A stretch of 64,000 nt of DNA, taken from DASXQK01 sp963724385. Lineage in GTDB: Bacteria > Pseudomonadota > Alphaproteobacteria > Dongiales > Dongiaceae. The position numbers and the translations under genes were made by a program. The DNA lies in NCBI GenBank assembly GCA_963724385.1, contig CAVRUJ010000002.1:2009938-2073937 (forward strand). The letters are read 5' to 3'. The notes under the pieces were generated by a model. It worked only from the letters and a program-made list of their open reading frames with translations, did no database searches and had not been told where the DNA came from. Position 1 is the stretch's first letter, and each line of letters begins with the position of its first letter. Below are positions 30,101-40,710 of the stretch, piece after piece.

Positions 30101-31831
30101 ATGTCGGGCGACAAGACGAAGAAATTGCGTTCCCAGCGCTGGTTCGGCGGACCGGTCAAGGACCGCTTCATTCACCGCAGCTGGATGAAGAACCAGGGCA
30201 TCCCGGACGACAATTTCGACGGCCGTCCGGTGATCGGCATCTGCAACACCTTCTCCGAGCTCACCCCCTGCAACGCCCATTTCCGCCAGCTCGCCGAGCA
30301 TGTGAAGAACGGCGTCTACGAGGCGGGCGGCATGCCGGTGGAATTCCCGGTCATGAGCCTGGGCGAGACCAACTTGCGCCCGACGGCCATGCTGTTCCGC
30401 AACCTCGCCAGCATGGACGTGGAGGAATCGATCCGCGCCAACCCGATCGACGGGGTGGTGCTGATGATGGGCTGCGACAAGACCACGCCATCGCTCGTCA
30501 TGGGGGCGGCAAGCTGCGATCTGCCCACCATCGGCGTTTCCGGCGGGCCGATGCTGAACGGGCATTTTCACAACCGGCTCATCGGCTCGGGCACGTCGGT
30601 CTGGCAGTTCTCCGAGGCGGTGCGCGCCGGCACCATGTCGGAGAAGGAATTCCAAGAGGCCGAGAGCGCGCAATCCCGTTCCGCCGGCCATTGCATGACC
30701 ATGGGCACGGCCTCGACCATGGCTTCCATGGTCGAAGCGCTCGGCGTCGGCATGCCGCAGAACGCCGCCATCCCCGCCGTCGATTCCAGGCGCAACCTGC
30801 TGGCGCGCATGGCGGGACGCCGGATCGTCGCCATGGTGCAGGAGGATCTGCGGCTCTCGAAGATCCTCACCAAGGAAGCCTTCGAGAACGCGATCCGGGT
30901 CAATGGCGCCATCGGCGGCTCGACCAACGCCGTCATCCATCTGCTGGCGATCGCCGGCAGGATCGGCGTCAATCTCAACCTCGACGACTGGGACCGCTTG
31001 GGCCGTGAGGTGCCGACCGTCGTCGACCTGATGCCCTCGGGGCGCTTCCTGATGGAGGATTTCTATTACGCCGGCGGCGTGCCGGCGGTGATCCGGCGCC
31101 TGGGCGAGGCGGGGATGCTGCACAAGGACGCGCTCACCGCCAACGGCCGCAGCATCTGGGACAACAACAAGGACGCCCAATGCTGGAACGACGAGGTGAT
31201 CCGGCCCTTCGACAAGGCGCTGACGGCCCATGGCGGCATCGCCGTGCTGCGCGGCAACCTGGCGCCGCTGGGCGCCGTGCTGAAGCCTTCGGCCGCCACG
31301 CCGGCCCTCATGACCCATAAGGGCAAGGCCGTGGTGTTCGAAACCATCGAGCACTACAAGGCCCGGATCGACGACCCGGCGCTCGACGTCGACGAGACCT
31401 CGGTCATGGTGCTGAAGAACTGCGGCCCCAAGGGCTATCCCGGTATGGCCGAGGTGGGCAACATGGGCCTGCCGGCCAAGGTGCTGCGCAAGGGCGTCAC
31501 CGACATGGTGCGCATCTCCGATGCCAGGATGAGCGGCACGGCCTATGGCACCGTCGTGCTCCACACCGCGCCCGAAGCCGCGGCCGGCGGGCCGCTCGCC
31601 ATCGTGCGCGACGGAGACGTGATCTCCCTCGACGTGCCCAACCGGCGCCTCGATCTCCTGGTGAGCGACGCCGATATCCGGGAGCGCCTCAAGAACTGGA
31701 GCCCGCAGACGGCACCGGCGGGCGGCTATCAGCGGCTCTATGTCGAGCATGTGCTCCAGGCCGACAAGGGCTGCGACCTCGACTTCCTGGTGGGCAGCCG
31801 CGGCGCCGCCGTCCCGCGGGAGTCCCACTGA
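30101..31831 (+). CDS. IlvD/EDD-family sugar-acid dehydratase (L-arabinonate type)
   Basis: The product is 576 aa. It is an Fe-S dehydratase with cluster cysteines in NTFSELTPCN, GCDKTTPS and GHCMTMGTAS. The pattern WFGGPVKDRFIHRSWMKNQG at the N-terminus is typical of the arabinonate/galactonate/xylonate dehydratase branch rather than IlvD or Edd. It would convert a pentonate or hexonate to its 2-keto-3-deoxy acid. It forms a plus-strand pair with the SDR, divergent from the FAH, kinase and aldolase genes, so together they outline an oxidative L-arabinose or D-galactose path. Confidence 0.88.
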   Translation: MSGDKTKKLRSQRWFGGPVKDRFIHRSWMKNQGIPDDNFDGRPVIGICNTFSELTPCNAHFRQLAEHVKNGVYEAGGMPVEFPVMSLGETNLRPTAMLFRNLASMDVEESIRANPIDGVVLMMGCDKTTPSLVMGAASCDLPTIGVSGGPMLNGHFHNRLIGSGTSVWQFSEAVRAGTMSEKEFQEAESAQSRSAGHCMTMGTASTMASMVEALGVGMPQNAAIPAVDSRRNLLARMAGRRIVAMVQEDLRLSKILTKEAFENAIRVNGAIGGSTNAVIHLLAIAGRIGVNLNLDDWDRLGREVPTVVDLMPSGRFLMEDFYYAGGVPAVIRRLGEAGMLHKDALTANGRSIWDNNKDAQCWNDEVIRPFDKALTAHGGIAVLRGNLAPLGAVLKPSAATPALMTHKGKAVVFETIEHYKARIDDPALDVDETSVMVLKNCGPKGYPGMAEVGNMGLPAKVLRKGVTDMVRISDARMSGTAYGTVVLHTAPEAAAGGPLAIVRDGDVISLDVPNRRLDLLVSDADIRERLKNWSPQTAPAGGYQRLYVEHVLQADKGCDLDFLVGSRGAAVPRESH

Positions 31832-31841
31832 AGGGGCGGCC

Positions 31842-32615
31842 TTGGATCTCTCCCGATACGCCCGCTACCCCGGCCTCAAGGATTGCACCGTCTTCGTAAC
31901 CGGCGGGGGTTCGGGCATCGGGGCCGCCATCGTCGAATGCTTCGTCGATCAGGGCAGCCGCGTCGCCTTCGTCGACATCGCCGCCAAGCCGAGCCGGGCG
32001 CTGTGCAAGGCGCTGAAGGAACAGTACGGCCGGGCGCCGCTGTTCATACGCTGCGACCTGAAGGACATCGCCGCACTGCGCAGGGCGATCGCCAGGACCA
32101 GGGCCGAGCTGGGCGACATCGGCGTGCTGGTCAACAACGCCGCCAACGACCAGCGCCACAAATGGGAAGAGGTGACGCTCGCCTATTGGGACGAGCGCAT
32201 GGCGACCAATCTCCGGCCGAAGTTCTTCGCCATCCAGGCCGTGGCGCCGCAGATGAAGCGTCTGGGCGGCGGCGCCATCGTCAATTTCGGCTCCGTCAGC
32301 TGGAAGCTCGCCCAGGGCAACATGCCGGCCTACACCACGGCCAAGGCGGCGGTGCATGGCCTGACCCGGACCATGGCCCGCGACCTTGGACGGCACGGCA
32401 TCAGGGTCAACACCGTGGTGCCGGGCTGGGTGATGACCGAGCGCCAGCTCGCCCTCTGGGTGGACAAGAAGTCGCACAAGTTGATCGATGAGATGCAATG
32501 CCTGAAGGGGCGGGTCATGCCCGTCGACCTCGCCCGCATGGTCCTCTACCTCGCCTCGGAGGACTCTCGCATGTGCAGTGCCCAGGAGTTCACCGTCGAC
32601 GGGGGATGGGCGTAG
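31842..32615 (+). CDS. Short-chain dehydrogenase/reductase, probable sugar 1-dehydrogenase
   Basis: The product is 257 aa from TTG 31842, preceded by AAGGGG at the right distance and 10 bp after the dehydratase stop. The Rossmann motif TGGGSGIG is at 20-27, NNAAN at 98-102, catalytic S151, and Y164-x3-K168. By neighbourhood it probably oxidises the free sugar that feeds the dehydratase (arabinose or galactose). The lactonase that would sit between them is not in the window. Confidence 0.84.
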   Translation: MDLSRYARYPGLKDCTVFVTGGGSGIGAAIVECFVDQGSRVAFVDIAAKPSRALCKALKEQYGRAPLFIRCDLKDIAALRRAIARTRAELGDIGVLVNNAANDQRHKWEEVTLAYWDERMATNLRPKFFAIQAVAPQMKRLGGGAIVNFGSVSWKLAQGNMPAYTTAKAAVHGLTRTMARDLGRHGIRVNTVVPGWVMTERQLALWVDKKSHKLIDEMQCLKGRVMPVDLARMVLYLASEDSRMCSAQEFTVDGGWA

Positions 32616-32856
32616 GGCGAGCGACCGCGCTGCCTTGTGGCCGCGCTCGCCCGATCCATTTCGCCCAATGACGAGCCCCTGATCCTCGGTCCAGCCGGCA
32701 AACGCGTTGAATTCCGTTTTCGATGCGAAGCCGGCCGGACGGGGCCTTTCGGAACCTCGGCCAATCTTGACTTGGATCAAGTGAGAGCCGCCCATGCCTA
32801 CCTAATATTGCCGCTAGATCCCGGATAGTGCTTGCGAAGGCTGCACGAGGATTCCT

Positions 32857-33579
32857 GTGGCAATGCTGCTCCAAACTCTACGCGAAGAGGTTCTGGCTGC
32901 GAACCTGGAGCTCGTTCGCCACGGCACCGTGCTCTACACATTCGGCAACGTCAGCGGCATCGCCCGCAGGGATGGCCTGATCGCGATCAAGCCGAGCGGC
33001 GTGCCCTACGAAATGTTGACGCCGGAAGCCATCGTCGTCACCGACCTCGCGGGCAGCGTGGTCGACGGCGCGCTGAATCCGTCCTCGGATTTGCGGACCC
33101 ATCTCGAGCTCTACAACCACTTCCCCAGCATCGGGGGCGTCGCCCACACCCATTCCGACCACGCGACGGCCTGGGCCCAGGCGCAATGCCAGATTCCATG
33201 CTTCGGGACCACCCATGCCGACTACTTTCATGGGCCCGTGCCGGTGACGCCGCCGCTCACCAAGGATGAGATCGCCGGCGACTACGAAAGGGCTACCGGT
33301 CAGGCGATCTGCCGCCGGTTCGCGTCGCTCGATCCGGACGAGATCCCGGCCGTGCTGGTGGCCGGCCATGGCCCCTTCTGCTGGGGTGCAAGCGCTACGG
33401 CCGCCGCCCACCATGCGGTGATCCTGGAATATCTCGCGCGCATGGCCAGCGCGACGCTGGCGATCAACCCGAATGCCCGGGCGATCGGACCGGCGCTGCA
33501 CGACAAGCATTTTCTGCGCAAGCACGGGCCCGGCGCCTACTACGGCCAAGCCCCTGCCACCCCCTCCCTCAAAGCGTGA
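32857..33579 (+). CDS. araD: L-ribulose-5-phosphate 4-epimerase (class II aldolase family)
   Basis: The product is 240 aa from GTG 32857 (GAGG six bases upstream). Zinc ligands are H97, H99 (VAHTHSDH) and H171 (AGHGPFCWG), with D78, at the numbering usual for AraD. It interconverts L-ribulose-5-P and D-xylulose-5-P. It begins a plus-strand run with an isomerase and a ribulokinase, separated by 7 and 21 bp. The 240-bp gap upstream (32616-32856) holds no gene, only an AT-rich promoter-like stretch near 32803. Confidence 0.88.
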   Translation: MAMLLQTLREEVLAANLELVRHGTVLYTFGNVSGIARRDGLIAIKPSGVPYEMLTPEAIVVTDLAGSVVDGALNPSSDLRTHLELYNHFPSIGGVAHTHSDHATAWAQAQCQIPCFGTTHADYFHGPVPVTPPLTKDEIAGDYERATGQAICRRFASLDPDEIPAVLVAGHGPFCWGASATAAAHHAVILEYLARMASATLAINPNARAIGPALHDKHFLRKHGPGAYYGQAPATPSLKA

Positions 33580-33586
33580 GGCAGCC

Positions 33587-35002
<1,416 letters not shown>

Positions 35003-35023
35003 GGCGGCCGATCGGGTGAAGCC

Positions 35024-36589
35024 ATGACCATCGTCGCCGGGGTGGATTTCGGGACGCTGAGCGTCCGCGTTTCGATCGTCGACAGCGCTCGCGGCATGCT
35101 GGCCTCGGCGGCGGCGGAATATCCTCTGCACCGCAAGCACGACGATCCCGACTTCGCCACCCAGTCGCACGACGATCACATGCGGGCCCTGACGCAGGCG
35201 ACGCGGCAGGCAGTGGCGGCGGCGGGGATCCAAGGCGAGGCGGTTGCGGCGATCGCCATCGACACCACCGGCTCCAGCGTCGTCCCCGTCGGCGAGGGGC
35301 TGCGCCCGCTCGACGACTATTACCTATGGTGCGATCACCGGGCGAAGGCCGAAGCGGCCGAGATCACGGCGTGGGCGAATCGAGAGCGGCTGCCGGCCAT
35401 CGCATGGTGCGGAGGCGTCTATTCGGCGGAATGGGGTTTCGCCAAGCTGCTGCATTGGCTGCGTCACAATCCCGGGAAGCGCACCCAATTCGCGAGCGCG
35501 TTCGAGCATTGCGACATGGTGGCGGCGACGCTTTGCGGAATCACGCAAGCGGACCGGGTCAAGCGCAGCGTCTGCGCGATGGGACACAAGTGGTTGTGGA
35601 ACCCGGAGTTCGGCGGTCTGCCACCCGAGGAATTCCTGATCAAGGTCGACCCGCTGCTCGCCGGTGTCCGCGCCAAGCTGAAAGGCGAGTACGCCACCTC
35701 CGACAAGATCGCCGGCCGGCTGTCGGCCTTCTGGGCCGAGCGGCTCGGCCTGAAGGCGGGCATCCCGATGCCGGTGGGCGCCTTCGATGCGCATTGGGAC
35801 GCCATCGGCGCCGGCGCAAGGGAGGGCGACATCGTCAACGTCGTCGGCACGTCCACCTGCATCATCGCCTATGCGCGGCATGAAGAGCTGGTGCCGGGGG
35901 TCTGCGGCGTCGTCAAGGGCAGCGTCCATCCCCAATATACCGGGATCGAAGCCGGCCTCTCGGCGACCGGCGACATTTTCAGCGCCATCGCACGGCGCGC
36001 CGGAACGACCGTGGACGCCCTCAGCCGCGGTCTCGAGGCCTATCGCGCCGGGCAGACCGGGCTGCTGCGGATGACCTGGGACAACGGAGATCGCACCGTG
36101 CTGGTCAACGCCGATCTCGGCGGCATCACGCTCGGCTGGAATCTGGAACATACGCCGCAGGACGAGCTGTTCGCGGCCGTCGAAGGCACGGCGTTCCACA
36201 CCCGCGTCATCCTCGACCACATGACAGAGCACGGCGTTACGCCGCAACGGATCATCAATGGCGGCGGGGTGCCGCAGAACGACCCGGTGCTGAACCAGAT
36301 TTACGCCGACGTGCTCGACCGCCCCATTCTCGTGCCCGCCGGCAAGGTGACGGGCCTTGGCTCGGCCATCTTCGCCTTCCTGGCCGCCGGTGCCTTTGCG
36401 ACCATCGAGGAGGCGCAAAGCCGGGTCTGCCCGACCTACAGGCTGTTCACGCCCCGGCCGGAGAGCCGGCGGACCTATGACGATCTCTACGGGCTGTTCC
36501 GGCGAATCTATTTCGATTTCGGCAGGCCGAAGGCTGGGTCGAACTTCGGCGATGTGCTGCCGACGCTGCGGCAGCTTGCGCGCGGATGA
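35024..36589 (+). CDS. araB: Ribulokinase, FGGY family
   Basis: The product is 521 aa. The ATP-grasping N-terminal motif AGVDFGTLSVRVSIVD and the class pattern DTTGSSVVPV, followed by WCDHRAKAEAAEI, are those of AraB. The C-terminal adenine site carries NGGGVPQNDPVLNQIYADVL. It makes L-ribulose-5-P, the substrate of the araD product in the same run. The ATG follows the isomerase stop by 21 bp. Confidence 0.93.
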   Translation: MTIVAGVDFGTLSVRVSIVDSARGMLASAAAEYPLHRKHDDPDFATQSHDDHMRALTQATRQAVAAAGIQGEAVAAIAIDTTGSSVVPVGEGLRPLDDYYLWCDHRAKAEAAEITAWANRERLPAIAWCGGVYSAEWGFAKLLHWLRHNPGKRTQFASAFEHCDMVAATLCGITQADRVKRSVCAMGHKWLWNPEFGGLPPEEFLIKVDPLLAGVRAKLKGEYATSDKIAGRLSAFWAERLGLKAGIPMPVGAFDAHWDAIGAGAREGDIVNVVGTSTCIIAYARHEELVPGVCGVVKGSVHPQYTGIEAGLSATGDIFSAIARRAGTTVDALSRGLEAYRAGQTGLLRMTWDNGDRTVLVNADLGGITLGWNLEHTPQDELFAAVEGTAFHTRVILDHMTEHGVTPQRIINGGGVPQNDPVLNQIYADVLDRPILVPAGKVTGLGSAIFAFLAAGAFATIEEAQSRVCPTYRLFTPRPESRRTYDDLYGLFRRIYFDFGRPKAGSNFGDVLPTLRQLARG

Positions 36590-36795
36590 CCTGGTTGGGA
36601 AGCAGCGCCCAGGCGCATCGATCGCCTGGTTGCAGCCTTGTTTCCGGGCGCCTTGCTGGTTTCCCCAAGGATCCATCGGCCCGTGGGCGAAAGCGGGAAA
36701 TTGATCCAGCGCAATGAGTTTGCCACCGAATGGCGAGAATGATACTCGATAGGAATTGGGTGCCGAGAAACCAACATTGGGACAGGAGGAGGAAC

Positions 36796-37776
36796 ATGCG
36801 CAATTGGGCAATTGCAGCGGGGCTTTGCGCCCTCATTGCTAGCGGCGGGGCACATGCCGCAGATTTCGGATGCGAAGGCAAGAACTTCGTGTTCTTCCCG
36901 GGCGGGGCGGAAGGCGACAGCTTCGCCTCGATCGTCTATGCCGGCGCCAAGCTCGCCTCGGAGCAGACCGGCTGCCATGTCGACTATGTGTGGTCCGACT
37001 GGAATCCGCAGAAGATGGTGCAGCAGTTCAGCGAGGCCATCGCGCGCAAGCCGACGGGCATCTCGATCATGGGTCATCCCGGCGAAGCCGCCCTTGGCCC
37101 GCTGATCGACCAGGCCGAGAGCGCCGGCATCATCGTGACGACCTCGAACGTCGACCTGCCCAACAAGGAGGCGCAATACAAGGTCGACGGCTTCGGCTAC
37201 ATCGGCGCGCAGCTGCTGGCTGCGGGCAGGACACTCGGGGCCGGGGCGGTCAAGGCCTGCGGCCTCAAGTCCGGCGACACGGCCTTCGTCTGGGGCTTGC
37301 TCGGTCAGCAAGGGCGCGGCCAGCGCACGCAGGGCGTAATCGACGCCTTGAAGGCGGCCGGTGTGAATGTCGACTACCTGGAGATCTCCGATGCGATCAA
37401 CGCCGACGCTTCGCAGGGCATCCCGGTATTCTCCAGTTACATCGCCTCGCATCCTGACATCAAGGCCGTGATCACGGACCATGGCGCGCTGACGGCGACC
37501 ATTCCCGCCTATATGAACGCGGCCGGCAAGAAGCCGGGCGAAATCTGCGGCGCGGGCTTCGACCTGTCCGCTCCCATCGTCACGGGTCTGCAGGATGGCT
37601 CGATCGCGGTCGTTCTCGACCAGCAGCCGTTCCTGCAAGGCTACCTGCCGATCATCCAGCTCTATTTGACCTCGAAGTTCGGCTTCGCCGGGATCAACGT
37701 GGATACCGGCGCGGCGCTGATCACCAAGGATAACATTGGCGCGGTTGCCGGTTTGGCCGCGCAAGGCATCCGCTAG
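36796..37776 (+). CDS. Sugar ABC transporter, periplasmic binding protein
   Basis: The product is 326 aa from ATG 36796 with a very strong ribosome site (GGAGGAGG). The signal peptide is MRNWAIAAGLCALIASGGAHA. The mature part is a ribose/galactose-type (family 2) binding fold, with GHPGEAALGPLIDQAESAGI and SYIASHPDIKAVITDHGALT. It follows araB by 206 bp, so it may have its own promoter. Substrate is probably L-arabinose or a related aldose. Confidence 0.9.
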   Translation: MRNWAIAAGLCALIASGGAHAADFGCEGKNFVFFPGGAEGDSFASIVYAGAKLASEQTGCHVDYVWSDWNPQKMVQQFSEAIARKPTGISIMGHPGEAALGPLIDQAESAGIIVTTSNVDLPNKEAQYKVDGFGYIGAQLLAAGRTLGAGAVKACGLKSGDTAFVWGLLGQQGRGQRTQGVIDALKAAGVNVDYLEISDAINADASQGIPVFSSYIASHPDIKAVITDHGALTATIPAYMNAAGKKPGEICGAGFDLSAPIVTGLQDGSIAVVLDQQPFLQGYLPIIQLYLTSKFGFAGINVDTGAALITKDNIGAVAGLAAQGIR

Positions 37777-37803
37777 TCGGACGCCAGTCATCGGGGCGGC
37801 GCC

Positions 37804-38622
37804 ATGGCGCCGCCCCGCCCTTTCCCGATCGATCCCGATCTGCCAGTATTTCCGCCGATGAATTCCACCGCGCCGCTGCTGCAGCTGAAGGGGATCCAAA
37901 AGTCCTTCGGGCGGGTCCAGGTTCTCAGGGACATCGATCTGGAGATCGGCTACGGCGAAATCGTCGCGCTCATCGGCGATAACGGGGCTGGCAAGTCCAC
38001 GCTGATCAAGATCATCACCGGCGTTTACACCCCCAGCGCCGGCGAAATCTATTTCAAGGGCCGCCAAATCAGGCTGCGCGACGTGCGCGCCTCGCGGCTT
38101 CTGGGCATCGAGGCCGTCTATCAAGAGCGCGCGCTGGCGGAGCAGCAGGAACTCTGGCGCAACATCTTCGCCGGGCGCGAGCGGACGAACGCCCTGGGTT
38201 TCCTCGATCTGAAGGCGCAGAAGGCGGAAACCGATCGGCTCATGCGCACGAGCATCGGTCTGACCTCTCGCGCGGTCACCGTCGACAGCGAGGTGGGTGA
38301 GCTTTCCGGCGGCGAGAAACAGGGCGTGGCGATCGCCCGCGCGCTCTATTTCCACGCCGAACTCATCATCCTGGACGAGCCCACCATGGGGCTTTCGATC
38401 ATCGAAACCGAGCGCGTTCTCAACTTCACCCGCTCGATCCGGGACCAGGGCAAGTCGGCGATCTTCATAGATCACAACATCTTTCACGTTTACGACGTGG
38501 CCGATCGCTTCATCATCCTCGACCGCGGCCGGATCGCCGAACGCTTCCGCAAGGCCGAAGTCTCGCGCGAGAAGCTGATCGAGACGATGATCGCCCTCCA
38601 CGAGGCGGAGAAGGCGAGCTAG
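37804..38622 (+). CDS. Sugar ABC transporter, single-domain ATPase
   Basis: The product is 272 aa (a later ATG at 37858 would give 254). Walker A GDNGAGKST is at 58-66, signature LSGGEKQG in the middle, Walker B LIILDEPTMGLS. Only one nucleotide-binding domain is present, whereas AraG/RbsA-type ATPases usually have two, so the active form must be a homodimer. It lies 27 bp after the binding-protein gene and 2 bp before the permease. Confidence 0.9.
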   Translation: MAPPRPFPIDPDLPVFPPMNSTAPLLQLKGIQKSFGRVQVLRDIDLEIGYGEIVALIGDNGAGKSTLIKIITGVYTPSAGEIYFKGRQIRLRDVRASRLLGIEAVYQERALAEQQELWRNIFAGRERTNALGFLDLKAQKAETDRLMRTSIGLTSRAVTVDSEVGELSGGEKQGVAIARALYFHAELIILDEPTMGLSIIETERVLNFTRSIRDQGKSAIFIDHNIFHVYDVADRFIILDRGRIAERFRKAEVSREKLIETMIALHEAEKAS

Positions 38623-38624
38623 AT

Positions 38625-39626
38625 GTGACGACCGCGACAGGCAACCGCGCGGACCCCGCGCCCGTTCACCGGCCTTCCTTCTTCCACACCTACCGTTTCC
38701 AAATCAGCATCATAACGCTGCTCGTGGTTCTTTACGCCGTCTTCATCGTCGGGGACCCGCGCACCTATCTCGCCTTCAATATCTACCGGTCCTTCATGAT
38801 CTCGATCCCGTTCTTCGGGATCATGGCCATGGCGGCGACCTTCATCGTCACGCTGGGCGAAATCGACCTCAGCTTCCCCTCGATCGCCGGCCTCTCCGGC
38901 TGGGTGTTCTCGGCCTCCTATGTCTACAGCGGCAGCTTCCTGGCCGCGCTGGTTCTGTGCCTGCTGGTCGGCGCGCTCACCGGCCTCATCAACGGCCTTC
39001 TCGTCACCAAGCTCGGCATTCCCTCGATCGTCGCGACGATCGGAACGATGTTCCTGTGGCGCGGCCTGGTGAACGTCCTGACCGAGGGCCGGGGCATCCC
39101 GATCTCCGCCGTCACCGCCGAGCCCCTGCATGCGCTGCTCGTCGGGCAGGTTTTCGGGATCATTCCCGCGCAATTCATCTGGTTCGTGGGCACGTCGATC
39201 CTCATGGGCGTGGTCTACAGGCGCCATCGCTTCGGCAGCCATGTGCTGTTCACCGGCGACAATCAGGAAAGCGCCCGCATGATGGGCATCCATGTGGACC
39301 GGGTGAAAATCCTCTGCTTCGTGCTCATGGGGGTCAGCGCCGCGCTGTCGGTCGTGTTCATCTTGAACCAGATGCTCTTCTTCTGGGCCTCGACCGGGGA
39401 CGGCTATCTCCTGACCACGCTCGCGGCGGTGTTCATTGGCGGGACCTCGGTGTTCGGCGGCAAGGGCACGATGATCGGGACTTTTGTCGGCGTCCTGATC
39501 ATCGCCTCGCTGGAGCCCGGCATTATCGCCATCGGGTTGACCGGCTTCTGGACGGAGTTCATCTACGGCTTGCTGATCACCGTTTCGGTCGCAATCTATG
39601 CCTTGATGCTGCGCCGGCGGGACTGA
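38625..39626 (+). CDS. Sugar ABC transporter, permease
   Basis: The product is 333 aa from GTG 38625, 2 bp after the ATPase stop with AAGGCGAG as ribosome site. About eight to ten hydrophobic segments, with the RbsC/AraH signatures TLGEIDLSFPSIAGLSGW, NGLLVTKLGIPSIVATIGTM and the loop GDNQESARMMGIHVDRVK. It completes the three-gene importer. Confidence 0.93.
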   Translation: MTTATGNRADPAPVHRPSFFHTYRFQISIITLLVVLYAVFIVGDPRTYLAFNIYRSFMISIPFFGIMAMAATFIVTLGEIDLSFPSIAGLSGWVFSASYVYSGSFLAALVLCLLVGALTGLINGLLVTKLGIPSIVATIGTMFLWRGLVNVLTEGRGIPISAVTAEPLHALLVGQVFGIIPAQFIWFVGTSILMGVVYRRHRFGSHVLFTGDNQESARMMGIHVDRVKILCFVLMGVSAALSVVFILNQMLFFWASTGDGYLLTTLAAVFIGGTSVFGGKGTMIGTFVGVLIIASLEPGIIAIGLTGFWTEFIYGLLITVSVAIYALMLRRRD

Positions 39627-39651
39627 CGAACGGCGCCGGCCGAAGGCGGCA

Positions 39652-40710
39652 TCAGGCCTTCTCCAGATAATGCGTCGGCGACAGGCCGCGCAACCGCGCC
39701 GCCGCGGCTTCCGCGGTGATGTCGCGCTGCGGCGAGCCCAGCAGCTCGAAGCCGACCATGAATTTGCGCACCGTCGCCGAGCGCAGAAGCGGCGGGTAGA
39801 AATGGGCATGGAGATGCCATTCCGGGTGGCGAGCCGCATCGGTCGGCCTCTGATGGAATCCCATGGAATAGGGAAACGGCGTTTCGAACAGATTGTCGTA
39901 GCGGATGGCGAGGCAGCTCAGCGCCTCGGCCAGGCCGCGCTGCTCGGCGGCGCTGCATTCGCCGATCGCGCCGACATGGCGGCGCGGCAGCACCATCGTC
40001 TCGAACGGCCAGACCGCCCAGAACGGCACCAGCACGCTGAAATGGTCGTTCTCGAAGACCAGGCGTTCGCCGCTCTCCCGCTCCAGGCGCAAGTAGTCGC
40101 ACAACAGACAGGATCGGCGCTTCTCGCGGTAGGCCGTCTGCGAGGCCAGTTCCTTGGCCATTTCGTTGGGCAGGCTCAGCGTCGCCCAGATCTGGCCGTG
40201 CGGATGCGGGTTGCTCGCTCCCATCAGCGCGCCGCTGTTCTCGAAGACTTGCACGGCCTGGATGCCGGGCCGAGCGCCGAGTTCCCTGTACTGCTCGCTC
40301 CAGGTCGCCACGACCTGGCAGATATCGTCAACGGCCATCCGCGACAGCGCGAGATCGTGGCGCGGCGAGTAGCAGACGACGCGGCACAGGCCCGGCTCAC
40401 CGCGGGCCACGATCAAGCCGGCGCGGTCGATCTGGTCCTCCCGGGCGCCAGGCTCGAGGGCCGGATAGTCGTTGTCGAAGACAAAGCTTTGCCGGTAGGC
40501 CGGGTTGACCTCCCCATGAGCGCGACGGTTGCCGGGACAGAGATAGCATTGCGGATCATAGGCCGCCGCGGCCGGCGTCGCCGTCTTCTCGATCTCGCCC
40601 AACCATGGCCGCTGCGTGCGGTGCGGCGATACCAGCACCCACTCGCCGGTCAGCGGGTTGAGGCGGCGGTGAGAAGAGGTCTCTGTTGCGAGCATGGATT
40701 CAGTCTGCAT
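39652..40710 (-). CDS. galT: Galactose-1-phosphate uridylyltransferase
   Basis: The product is 352 aa. The nucleotidyl-histidine site HPHGQIWA is present, with the first zinc ligands in CYLCPGNRRAHG. It transfers UMP from UDP-glucose to galactose-1-P. Start at ATG 40710 (ATG 40695 also possible) overlaps the galE stop by 11 bp. It is last in the galK-galE-galT minus-strand operon and converges with the sugar permease gene. Confidence 0.96.
   Translation of the reverse strand: MQTESMLATETSSHRRLNPLTGEWVLVSPHRTQRPWLGEIEKTATPAAAAYDPQCYLCPGNRRAHGEVNPAYRQSFVFDNDYPALEPGAREDQIDRAGLIVARGEPGLCRVVCYSPRHDLALSRMAVDDICQVVATWSEQYRELGARPGIQAVQVFENSGALMGASNPHPHGQIWATLSLPNEMAKELASQTAYREKRRSCLLCDYLRLERESGERLVFENDHFSVLVPFWAVWPFETMVLPRRHVGAIGECSAAEQRGLAEALSCLAIRYDNLFETPFPYSMGFHQRPTDAARHPEWHLHAHFYPPLLRSATVRKFMVGFELLGSPQRDITAEAAAARLRGLSPTHYLEKA

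Noticed and set aside
29954..31828. Upstream in-frame extension of the FAH-family gene (over 600 codons)
   Set aside because: It is antisense to the IlvD/EDD dehydratase. The ATG at 29953 gives the normal family length.
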